Positions 1 to 7,571 of a stretch of DNA of 64,000 nucleotides are shown here, piece after piece. Origin of the DNA: Breoghania sp037026715 (GTDB taxonomy: Bacteria; Pseudomonadota; Alphaproteobacteria; Rhizobiales; Stappiaceae); the NCBI RefSeq assembly GCF_037026715.1, contig NZ_JBANCG010000006.1, positions 186,001 through 250,000 of the forward strand, in the 5' to 3' direction. Positions within the stretch are counted from its first letter, which is position 1, and each line of letters begins with the position of its first letter. The position numbers were made by a program, and so were the translations under genes. The notes beneath the pieces were generated by a model. The model had not been told where the DNA came from. It did no database searches and worked only from the letters and a program-made list of their open reading frames with translations.

Positions 1-1387
1 ATGCTTTCGCGGTGAGATGGAGCAGGTCATCGCGCGGGCTGAGCGTGTGGCGGATACCTTCGCCGTGCTTTTCGTCGATCTCGATCGGTTCAAGCGCGTC
101 AACGACACGTATGGTCACGATGTCGGCGACAAGCTGCTCGCGGCCGTCGCGCGCGGGCTGACAGTCACCATTTGCGGATCGGAGGCCGGGGTCTCGCCGA
201 CCCGGGGGGCGACACACGAGGCCCGCCTGCCGATAACGGCGCGGGGCCCGGTCGTCGCGCGCCTGGGCGGAGACGAGTTCGCGGTCTTTCTGCCCGGCTG
301 CCGTTCCCCGGAGGCGGCCGGTCTGGTCGCAGAGGCGGTTCTCGGCGCGGTGCGCAACACCGGCGCCGTCGACGGCATTCCCATTGCGGTGGGGGCCAGC
401 ATCGGCATCGCGCTCTATCCGCGTGACGGGCGCACCTACACAACCCTGCTGAAGAATGCCGACATCGCCATGTACGCTGCCAAGAAGGCCGGCGGCATGG
501 GCTATTCCTACTACAACGCCGAGATAGACCGCGCCGCGGCCGATCGTGTGCGGCTGGAAACCGAACTCCAGGAGGCGGTCTCCAGGGGCGAACTGGTCCT
601 TCACTACCAGCCGCAGGTGAGCGCCAGAACGGGCGATCTTGTGGGCGTGGAGGCGCTCTTGCGCTGGAACCATCCCCAGCGCGGGCTGATCGGACCCGGA
701 GCCTTCATCGATCTAGCGGAGGAAACCGGTCTTATCGTGGAGATCGGGCGGTGGGTTCTGCGCGATGCCTGCCAGCAGGGTGCGCGCTGGCATGCCGCCG
801 GCCGCCGCCTGCGCGTCGCCGTCAACATCTCCATGGCACAGTTCCGCGATCCGGAAGGTTTTTCGGCCATGGTCATCGGCGTTCTGGAGGAAACCGGGCT
901 GCCGCCCTCGCTTCTGGAGCTGGAAATCACCGAATCCATGGCGATGCGCGATGCGACGGAAATCGCCCGTGTGGTCGACCCGCTGCGCGAGGCTGGCATT
1001 CGCTTCGCCATTGACGATTTCGGCACCGGCTATTCCAGCCTCGCGCATCTCACGCGCCTGCCCTTCGACATCTTCAAGATCGACCGCAACTTCACCGCCG
1101 GCATCGGCTCCGACCAGAGCGCGGAGGTCATCGTCCAGACGATTCTCGCCATGGCCCGCAGCCTCGATTACGAGACCGTGGCCGAAGGCGTGGAGACGAC
1201 GGAGCAGCTCGCTTTCCTGACGCACAACGGCTGCACCATGGCGCAGGGCTATCTTGTCGGAAAGCCGATGTCGCTCGCCGACATGGAAGCCTGGATGAAG
1301 ACGGGCTGGTCCGGTTCGCAAGAGACCGCCGGTTCTGGTACGGCCACGCGCGAGGAGGCGGAACTCGACCCCGTGCTAGGCTCCTGA
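1..1387 (+). CDS. GGDEF-EAL cyclic-di-GMP protein, 5' end cut off by the window
   Basis: The reading frame is already open at the left edge, and the visible part begins inside a GGDEF domain (FVDLDRFKRVNDTYGHD, then RLGGDEF), so the true start lies outside the window. An EAL domain follows with all its usual catalytic landmarks: EALLRW, VNIS, EITES, DDFGTGYSS, KIDR and AEGVET. It is therefore probably an active c-di-GMP phosphodiesterase and may also be a cyclase. No RxxD inhibitory site precedes GGDEF. About 20 extra residues lie between the first GGDEF helix and the GGDEF motif compared with common family members. The 3' end overlaps the convergent ftsH end by 12 bases. Any sensor domain would be upstream and cannot be seen. 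Confidence 0.93.
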   Translation, partial: CFRGEMEQVIARAERVADTFAVLFVDLDRFKRVNDTYGHDVGDKLLAAVARGLTVTICGSEAGVSPTRGATHEARLPITARGPVVARLGGDEFAVFLPGCRSPEAAGLVAEAVLGAVRNTGAVDGIPIAVGASIGIALYPRDGRTYTTLLKNADIAMYAAKKAGGMGYSYYNAEIDRAAADRVRLETELQEAVSRGELVLHYQPQVSARTGDLVGVEALLRWNHPQRGLIGPGAFIDLAEETGLIVEIGRWVLRDACQQGARWHAAGRRLRVAVNISMAQFRDPEGFSAMVIGVLEETGLPPSLLELEITESMAMRDATEIARVVDPLREAGIRFAIDDFGTGYSSLAHLTRLPFDIFKIDRNFTAGIGSDQSAEVIVQTILAMARSLDYETVAEGVETTEQLAFLTHNGCTMAQGYLVGKPMSLADMEAWMKTGWSGSQETAGSGTATREEAELDPVLGS

Positions 1388-3217
1388 TGCGAGCGGTTCG
1401 GCGCGCCTTTCCGGCGGTCTGATGGGCGGAAAGTCGGCGTCTGTCAGCGTCTCTTTCTGAAGCAGCAGCGCGGCCCCGGCCTCAAGGTCGGCGCGGTGTT
1501 CGCGCAGCACCGCCAGCGCGCGTGCGAACGCCGCCTCCACCCTGTCGCGCACCGAAACGTCGATCTCGCGCGATGTCGCCTCCGCGATCTCGCGGTGGTC
1601 CATCATCGGCTGGCCGAACTGGCTCTCGCGCGGCGCGAGATAGACCCGGTTGCCGAGCGTCTCGTCCATGCCGTAGCGCGCCACCATTTCCCGCGCGATC
1701 TCGGTCGCCCTTTGCAGATCGTCGGAAGCCCCGGTCGAGATCTCGCCGAAGATGATCTTCTCCGCCGCCCGTCCGCCCATCAGAACGGCCATGCGCGCTT
1801 CCAGATCCGCCACCGTCATCAGGAAGCGTTCCTCCGTCGGGCGCTGCATGGTGTAGCCGAGCGCGCCCACGCCGCGCGGGATGATCGACACCTTGTGGAC
1901 CGGATCGACGCCTGGCAGGTTGGCAGCCACCAGTGCGTGCCCCATCTCGTGATGGGCGACGCGGGTGCGCTCCTCGTTTGAAAGTACCCGGCTCTTCTTC
2001 TCGATGCCGGCGACGACCCGTTCAACGGCGTTGGTGAAGTCGTCCATCGTCACCGAATTGCCACCGCGCCGGGTCGCCAGCAGTGCCGCCTCGTTGATGA
2101 GGCTCGCGAGATCCGCACCGGAGAAGCCTGCGGTTAGCTGGGCGACCTGATCGAGATCGACGTCGGCATCCTTCCTGATCTTCCTGATGTGCACGTCGAG
2201 GATCTGGCGGCGGCCGATCCTGTCGGGCCGGTCGACCAGCACCTGCCGGTCGAAACGCCCGGCGCGCGTCAATGCCGGATCGAGGATTTCCGGTCGGTTG
2301 GTCGCCGCGAGCAGGATGATGCCGGAGGAGGGATCGAAGCCGTCGAGTTCGGACAAAAGCTGGTTCAGCGTCTGCTCCTTCTCGTCGGAGCCGCCCATCG
2401 GGCTTGCGATACGCGAGCGCCCCAGCGCATCGAGTTCGTCGATGAAGACGATGGCCGGCGCCTTCTTGCGTGCCTGCTCAAAAAGATCGCGCACGCGCGC
2501 CGCGCCAACGCCCACGAACATTTCCACGAATTCCGACCCGGAGATGGAAAAGAACGGTACTCCGGCCTCTCCGGCGACCGCGCGCGCAAGCAGCGTCTTG
2601 CCTGTGCCCGGAGGCCCCACCAGCAGCGTGCCCTTGGGAACGTGTGCGCCAAGCCGGCCGTATTCCTTCGGGTTCTTCAGGAAGGCGACGACCTCCTGCA
2701 GCTCACGCTTTGCCTCGTCGACGCCGGCGACATCCTCGAAGGTGACCTTGGTATCGGCCTCCACATAGACCTTGGCCTTGGACTTGCCGACCGTCATGAA
2801 CCCGCCAAGCCCGCCCTGGTTCTGGGCGATGCGGCGGAAAACGAACATCCACAGCGCGAAAAAGAACACCAGCGGCAGGATCCACGACAGCAGATCGGAG
2901 AGGAACGTGTTGGTGACAACGCCGCGATAGGTCACGCCGTACTTGTCGAGAAGTTCGGAGAGGTCCTTGTCCACCCGCACGGTTGCGAACCGGGTGCGTC
3001 CCCCGTCCGTCGGCGCCTTGAAGGTGCCTTCGATGGTGTCGTCGCGGATCCAGATCTCGGCGATCTTGCCCTCCTTCAGCAATTGCTCGAACTGCGAGTA
3101 GGGCACCTGCTCGATGGTGTTGTAGTTCACCCACCAGCCCTGAAACAGAAACAGCAGCAGCATCGCGGCGAGCACGTACCAGAGATTGAATTGGGTCTGT
3201 TTGTCGGGCTTGGCCAA
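1376..3217 (-). CDS. ftsH: ATP-dependent zinc metalloprotease FtsH (paralogue)
   Basis: This is a 613-residue inner-membrane AAA protease that degrades membrane and regulatory proteins. From a TTG start it has a transmembrane helix at about 13-28, a periplasmic segment, a second helix at about 108-127, Walker A GPPGTGKT (201-208), Walker B around IVFIDELDA (256-264) and the zinc site HEMGH (423-427). The TTG at 3215-3217 is chosen because AAGGAG lies 7 bases upstream and the protein then begins MAKPDKQ just before the first helix. Frames open further upstream run through repeat DNA. The central residue of the zinc motif is Met, where most FtsH proteins have Ala, and the tail is short, so this may be a second FtsH rather than the housekeeping copy. 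Confidence 0.95.
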   Translation of the reverse strand: MAKPDKQTQFNLWYVLAAMLLLFLFQGWWVNYNTIEQVPYSQFEQLLKEGKIAEIWIRDDTIEGTFKAPTDGGRTRFATVRVDKDLSELLDKYGVTYRGVVTNTFLSDLLSWILPLVFFFALWMFVFRRIAQNQGGLGGFMTVGKSKAKVYVEADTKVTFEDVAGVDEAKRELQEVVAFLKNPKEYGRLGAHVPKGTLLVGPPGTGKTLLARAVAGEAGVPFFSISGSEFVEMFVGVGAARVRDLFEQARKKAPAIVFIDELDALGRSRIASPMGGSDEKEQTLNQLLSELDGFDPSSGIILLAATNRPEILDPALTRAGRFDRQVLVDRPDRIGRRQILDVHIRKIRKDADVDLDQVAQLTAGFSGADLASLINEAALLATRRGGNSVTMDDFTNAVERVVAGIEKKSRVLSNEERTRVAHHEMGHALVAANLPGVDPVHKVSIIPRGVGALGYTMQRPTEERFLMTVADLEARMAVLMGGRAAEKIIFGEISTGASDDLQRATEIAREMVARYGMDETLGNRVYLAPRESQFGQPMMDHREIAEATSREIDVSVRDRVEAAFARALAVLREHRADLEAGAALLLQKETLTDADFPPIRPPERRAEPLASGA

Positions 3218-3426
3218 GGGAGAACTCCTTGAACGGCAGGGCAGGGGGGGGGGGCGGCGTGACGGCGTAAGGCATCCGCACTTTCCGCAGTATAGGCGCG
3301 AATACCGTCCTGGGGCGAGTGCGCCGAGCGGTTCATGGAGTGAGCGAAAAACGCAAGCCGTCCTTTTCTCAAGCGGCGCGGTAGGTTTTACGGCTGGATC
3401 GGGAAAGGATATTTTCCCCACGGCGC

Positions 3427-3650
3427 ACCTTCCCCTTGAGGGGAGGTCGAACGGCTTCTTCGGCCGTTCGGGTGGGGGTAAAGGCGGCAGGTTCTGAACA
3501 AGCAAGGGTACCCCACCCCTGCCCCCTCCCCTCAAGGGGGAGGCGAATGGCACAGGGCCTGTACGGATGGTCAGGAATGCACCCGACCGGCCAGTCGCGC
3601 GGAACCAGTCCCCCTCCCCCTTGAGGGGAGGGGTTAGGGGTGGGGGTCAC
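3427..3650. repeat. R1 intergenic hairpin repeat (TTGAGGGG family), compound copy
   Basis: Several inverted arms built on CCCCTTGAGGGGAGG and its complement fill most of the 500-base gap between ftsH and fbpB. The arms pair around loops of about 50-60 bases. The same family recurs near 5.9, 13.1, 53.0 and 53.7 kb. No protein-coding pattern is visible in the gap. Confidence 0.85.
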
Positions 3651-3721
3651 CGCTCAAAAGAAGGTGCGCGGCACGCGCTCCGCACTATGAACCGATCCAT
3701 TGTCCGCCGCTCACCGGTCGG

Positions 3722-5419
3722 TCAACCCTGAACGCGGGGTGTCGCCTTCGCGCGATTGCCGGTTCCGCTGGTGCGTGCCAGCAGCACGACCGGAATGAGC
3801 CCGACCAGCACGATGGCGAGCGCCGGCAGCGCCGCGTCCTCGAACACCTCGTGCGAGGCCGCGGCATAGACCGTGGTCGACAGCGTCTCGAAATTGAAGG
3901 GACGGAGCAGGATCGTCGCCGGCAGCTCCTTCATGCAGTCGACGAAGACGAGCAACGCGGCCGACATCATAGCCGGCCGGATGATCGGCAGGTCGATCTG
4001 CCAGAGCGTCTTGAGCGAGTTGCGCCCCAATGTGCGCGCGGCCATGTCGAGATGGGGCGACACCTTCGCCAGCCCCGCCTCGATGGTGCCGAAGGAGGCG
4101 GCGAGGAACCGCGTGGAATAGGCATAGACGAGCGCCGCGCCCGATCCGGTGAGCATGAGCCCGGTGGCAAAACCGAAGGTCTCGCGGGCCAGCCCGTCGA
4201 TCGCGTTGTCGAGGGCCGCGAGCGGCACCAGGATGCCGACGGCGAGAATGGTGCCCGGCACCGCATAGCCGATGGCTGCGAGCCTTGCGGCCGCCTGCAA
4301 CAGCGCCGCGCGCCGCACCCGCTGGCCATAGGCGATGAGCACGCCGATCACAACGGTGATGAGTGCGGCGACGCTCGCCAGAACCAGCGAATTCGTCGCC
4401 GCCGACACGAAGACGGACGAGGACAGGCTGTCGAGCCTGCGGCTTGCGAAATCGGCGAGCAGCAGTGCCGGCATCACGAAACCGAGCAGCACGGGAAGCG
4501 CGCAGGCAAAGAGCGCGGCGGCGCTCCACGCGGGCGTGAGCCGATAACCGGGCAGGGCGCGATAGCGCGTGGAAGTGAGGTGGAAACGCTGGTTGCGCCG
4601 CCCGTGCCGCTCCATCCACAGGAGCGCGAAGACGACGATCAGCATCGCGCAGGCGATCTGCGCGGCACCCGCGAGCGAGCCCCGGTTGAGCCAGGTGTCG
4701 TAGACCGAGAAGGTCAGCGTCTTGACGCCGAAGAATTCCACCGCGCCGATGTCGTTGAGGCATTCCATCAGGGCGAGCGACACGCCCACCGCGATTGCCG
4801 GCCGCGCCATCGGCAGTGCCACGCGGAAGAACAGCCGCAATGGCCCTGCCCCCAGCGTGCGCGAGACGTCGAGCACACAGGCCGACTGCATCAAAAAGCT
4901 CGCCCTGGCGGTCAGGTAAACATAGGGATAGAGCACCAGCCCCATGACGAAGATCGCGCCCGGCAGCGAGCGGACCTCGGGGAACCAGTAGTCGCGCGAG
5001 GTCTCGAACCCGAAGAGGGCACGGATCGCGCTCTGCACCGGGCCGGTGTAGTTCAGGATGTCGACATAGGCGTAGGCGACGATGTAGGTCGGCACCGCCA
5101 GCGGCACCAGCAGCGCCCAGTCGAACAGCCTGCGTCCGGGAAACCGGCACATGGTGACGAGCCACGCCGTGCCGACGCCGATCACCCCGGTCATCAGCCC
5201 AACACCCAGCATCAGCCACGCTGTGGTCGCGACCGCGCGCGGCAACACGGTGGTGATCAGGTGATGCCAGACGGCGGTGGACGGTTCGAAGGCGATAACG
5301 GCGATCGCCGCGATGGGGGCGAGCACGAGCGCAGCGGTCAAAGTGACCGCTACGAGCCATCCGCGTCCGTTGCCGCGACGGGTGAGGGGCTGCATCTGTT
5401 CGCCGGCGACAAGGGTCAT
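3722..5419 (-). CDS. fbpB: ferric iron ABC transporter permease (FbpB/AfuB-type)
   Basis: This is a 565-residue inner-membrane permease made of two fused permease halves with about 12 hydrophobic segments. Each half carries an EAA-type loop that docks the ATPase: one at about 183-208 (RTLGAGPLRLFF then LPMARPA) and one at about 459-482 (RTLGRNSLKTLW then LPIIRPA). Double-length permeases of this kind serve iron(III) or thiamine binding-protein systems, and the upstream fbpA identifies iron. The start has AGAGG about 10 bases upstream. The gene is separated from fbpA by about 690 bases of repeats, and no fbpC-type ATPase gene lies in the window. An iron role is well supported by context but the ligand is not proven. 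Confidence 0.9.
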   Translation of the reverse strand: MTLVAGEQMQPLTRRGNGRGWLVAVTLTAALVLAPIAAIAVIAFEPSTAVWHHLITTVLPRAVATTAWLMLGVGLMTGVIGVGTAWLVTMCRFPGRRLFDWALLVPLAVPTYIVAYAYVDILNYTGPVQSAIRALFGFETSRDYWFPEVRSLPGAIFVMGLVLYPYVYLTARASFLMQSACVLDVSRTLGAGPLRLFFRVALPMARPAIAVGVSLALMECLNDIGAVEFFGVKTLTFSVYDTWLNRGSLAGAAQIACAMLIVVFALLWMERHGRRNQRFHLTSTRYRALPGYRLTPAWSAAALFACALPVLLGFVMPALLLADFASRRLDSLSSSVFVSAATNSLVLASVAALITVVIGVLIAYGQRVRRAALLQAAARLAAIGYAVPGTILAVGILVPLAALDNAIDGLARETFGFATGLMLTGSGAALVYAYSTRFLAASFGTIEAGLAKVSPHLDMAARTLGRNSLKTLWQIDLPIIRPAMMSAALLVFVDCMKELPATILLRPFNFETLSTTVYAAASHEVFEDAALPALAIVLVGLIPVVLLARTSGTGNRAKATPRVQG

Positions 5420-5584
5420 GACCGTCTTGCCTCTGCCGGCACTGGCTCCACCCGTCTTCCGGCTCTTTCGAAAAAGGACAGTCCAATGGGCCCCCGATCA
5501 GGTCGGGGATGACCGGGGGAGGAATCTGTGCCGTATCGGCCATCCTTCGGAAACACGCACTTGTCCGAGCGCATCGCCCTTGCA

Positions 5585-5713
5585 CCTCTCTCCCCCCTTG
5601 CGGGGGAGATGTCGCGCTCCGCGCGACAGAGGGGGGCAGGCCACCCACACCGAACCTGCCGGGCACCCCCCTCTGTCCCTTCGGGACATCTCCCCCACAA
5701 GGGGGGAGAGGGG
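5585..5713. repeat. R2 intergenic hairpin repeat
   Basis: Two arms of the form CTCTCCCCCCTTGCGGGGG then AGATGTC are present in inverted orientation, each followed by a small internal palindrome (TCGCGCTCCGCGCGA on the left, CCCTTCGGG on the right). The loop contains ACCGAACCTGCC. Other copies lie at 33021-33155 and 34891-35022. Confidence 0.85.
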
Positions 5714-5759
5714 AACGCGCGGCGATTTCCCGGTTCCGGCCGCCTCCTCACGCGCCAGC

Positions 5760-6055
5760 CCGAACGTCCGAAGGGGCCGTTCGACCTCCCCTTAAGAGAG
5801 AGGTGGCCGTGTCGATGGCTTCTTTTCTCGTTCTGCACGCGCAAGATTTGCCGTGACGCCCGGGGCGTGCGTCTGAAGTTCCCCTCCCCCTTGAGGGGAG
5901 GGGTCAGGGGTGGGGGTAAGGCCGCTCGCTCCGAGCCCGCCGCCTTACCCCCACCCGAACGGCTAAGCGCCGTTCGACCTCCCCTCAAGGGGGAGGTGGG
6001 CGCAAGGGGCCGCTGCATCCGTCCCCCTCGCCTTTGAGGGGAGGGGGACGGGGTG
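5760..6055. repeat. R1 intergenic hairpin repeats, cluster
   Basis: At least two R1 hairpins lie in tandem. Arms with CCCCTTGAGGGG and its complement enclose a spacer with GCTCGCTCCGAGCCCGCC, closely like the spacer at 13080-13105. No coding pattern is visible. Confidence 0.8.
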
Positions 6056-6108
6056 AGTGGCAAAAGGCCCACCGCCGGTTCGGCCCTGATCGTCACGAGC
6101 CCGCCCGA

Positions 6109-7218
6109 TCAGCTCGACGGGCCGTCGTCGAAGGCGACCTCGTCGACCAGTTCGCTCGCCTCGCGGCGATGCTTGGCGATCTCGATCAGCGGCAGGCTGT
6201 CGGGATGCAGCTTGCCCCAGGAGCCGACCAGCTCCGACGGCGCCACATGCGGGTTGAGCGGATATTCGAAGTTGACCTCGGCATAGAGCCCCTGTGCCTC
6301 GTCGGACGTCAGGAATTCCATCAGCCGCACCGCGTTCTCCCGGTTGGGCGCATGCTCGGCCAGCACCATGCCGGAAATGTTGACATGGCTGCCGCGCCCC
6401 TCGGCGTCGGGGAACAGGATCTTGACCGACTTCGCCCAGGTCTCCTGTTCGGGCTCTTTGTCGTTGGTCAGCATCTTGCCCATGTAATAGGTGTTGCCGA
6501 GCGCGATGTCGCATTCCCCGGCATAGATCGCCTGCACCTGCGCCCGGTCGTTGCCGGTGGGCTTGCGGGCGAGGTTCTCCTTCACGGCCGAAAGCCACGC
6601 CTTCGCCTTCTCCGTCCCCTCATGGGCGATGATCGAGGCGATCAGGCCGATCGTGTAGTCGTGCTGGCCGGAACGCGTGCAGATCCGGCCCTTCCACTTC
6701 GGGTCGGCGAGCTCGGCATAGGTGATGGTGTCCTGGTCGACGCGCTCCTTGGAGGCATAGACGACGCGGGCGCGGCCCGTCAGGCCGAACCAGCGGTTTT
6801 CCGGATCGCGGAAGTTCTCCGGGATGTTGCCCCTGATCGTGTCGTTGTCGAGCGGGGCGGCGAAGCCGAGTGTCTTGGCGCCCTCCAGCCGTCCGATATC
6901 GACCGTCAGCATCACGTCGGCCGGCGAATTCGCGCCCTCCGCCTTGATGCGCTCGCCCAGCCCCTTGGAGGCGTAGACGATGTTGGTCTTGATCCCCGTC
7001 TCTTCAGTGAAACGGTCGAGCAGCGGCTGGATCAGGTAGGGCTGGCGATAGGAATAGACGTTGACCGATCCCTCGGCCATGGCGGGGGCGGCGCTTATGC
7101 TGGCGGCCATCACGGCGCCGGCAAGGCCGGCCGCGATCGACAGGCGGGACGATTTCGAACGAGCGGTGCTGGCGTTCGAACGGAAAGCGGCCTCGGGCCG
7201 GAAAGGCGATAGGGGCAT
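6109..7218 (-). CDS. fbpA: ferric iron ABC transporter periplasmic binding protein
   Basis: This 369-residue exported protein captures Fe3+ in the periplasm and delivers it to the FbpB permease. A signal peptide spans about residues 1-49 (hydrophobic core about 28-46, cleavage after AMA). The mature part starts with VNVYSYRQ, typical of FbpA. The adjacent tyrosines in NTYYMGK match the iron-coordinating Tyr pair of the family. The ATG at 7218 has GGAG 7-8 bases upstream. The leader is long because about 25 polar residues precede the hydrophobic core, so an internal start is possible. The promoter region contains an Irr-like palindrome and a RirA-like site, consistent with iron-dependent control. 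Confidence 0.93.
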   Translation of the reverse strand: MPLSPFRPEAAFRSNASTARSKSSRLSIAAGLAGAVMAASISAAPAMAEGSVNVYSYRQPYLIQPLLDRFTEETGIKTNIVYASKGLGERIKAEGANSPADVMLTVDIGRLEGAKTLGFAAPLDNDTIRGNIPENFRDPENRWFGLTGRARVVYASKERVDQDTITYAELADPKWKGRICTRSGQHDYTIGLIASIIAHEGTEKAKAWLSAVKENLARKPTGNDRAQVQAIYAGECDIALGNTYYMGKMLTNDKEPEQETWAKSVKILFPDAEGRGSHVNISGMVLAEHAPNRENAVRLMEFLTSDEAQGLYAEVNFEYPLNPHVAPSELVGSWGKLHPDSLPLIEIAKHRREASELVDEVAFDDGPSS

Positions 7219-7402
7219 ATGTCTTCTCCACGCGGCGGGGGCAAGTTCCCGCCGTTGTCTCGTCTGTTGCCCAAAATCCGCGGCGTGGACGGGACGGAGA
7301 GGTGGAGTGTCTCCCAAGTTCCCTCCCGTACCGCACGTCTCGCGGGGCGTGCGCATGCGGGCCGGAAAAAGGGCCCCTTGCGGCAGGCGGAGTGTAGAGA
7401 CC

Positions 7403-7417
7403 TGAGTGTAATAGTCA
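7403..7417. promoter_or_regulatory. possible RirA-type iron-responsive site (TGA-N9-TCA)
   Basis: TGAGTGTAATAGTCA matches the loose IRO pattern TGA-N9-TCA bound by RirA in rhizobia. It lies between the Irr-like palindrome and fbpA. The pattern carries little information, so chance occurrence is quite possible. Confidence 0.35.
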
Positions 7418-7441
7418 AGAATTCTGCAGCGTCTCAACAGA

Positions 7442-7456
7442 TTGGAATAATTCCAA
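7442..7456. promoter_or_regulatory. Irr/Fur-like palindromic operator upstream of fbpA
   Basis: TTGGAATAATTCCAA is a perfect 7-1-7 palindrome. It matches the Irr box (ICE) form TTAGAA-N3-TTCTAA except for one symmetric change in each half. It lies about 224 bases upstream of the fbpA start. Irr controls iron uptake and storage genes in Rhizobiales, so the position fits. Assignment to Irr rather than Fur/Mur is inference. Confidence 0.6.
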
Positions 7457-7571
7457 AAATAGCTTGCCTGGCTCGCTTTCCCCGGTGGGCATGCCGTAAC
7501 GGTAAAGCGAGGTCCGCGCAAGTCCGGCCGAAGGTGCCTTTGCCGCCGATGCGAACGCGGGGGCGAATACC

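Larger units (their letters stand above)
5420..6108. other. Repeat-filled gap between fbpB and fbpA
   Basis: These 689 bases contain no credible gene. They hold one R2 hairpin (about 5585-5713), a run of R1 hairpins (about 5760-6055) and a short GC palindrome near 5490-5520. All longer frames are GC-bias artefacts through the repeats. If fbpA and fbpB are still co-transcribed, the message must pass through these hairpins. Confidence 0.8.

Noticed and set aside
3711..5666. A 651-codon minus-strand frame overlapping fbpB in another frame
   Set aside because: The product is Arg/Ala-rich without motifs, while the neighbouring frame encodes a clear two-part ABC permease.
3427..6055. Repeated GC-rich blocks that could suggest a CRISPR array
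   Set aside because: The units are inverted hairpins with variable spacing, not direct repeats with unique spacers of fixed length, and no cas genes are present.
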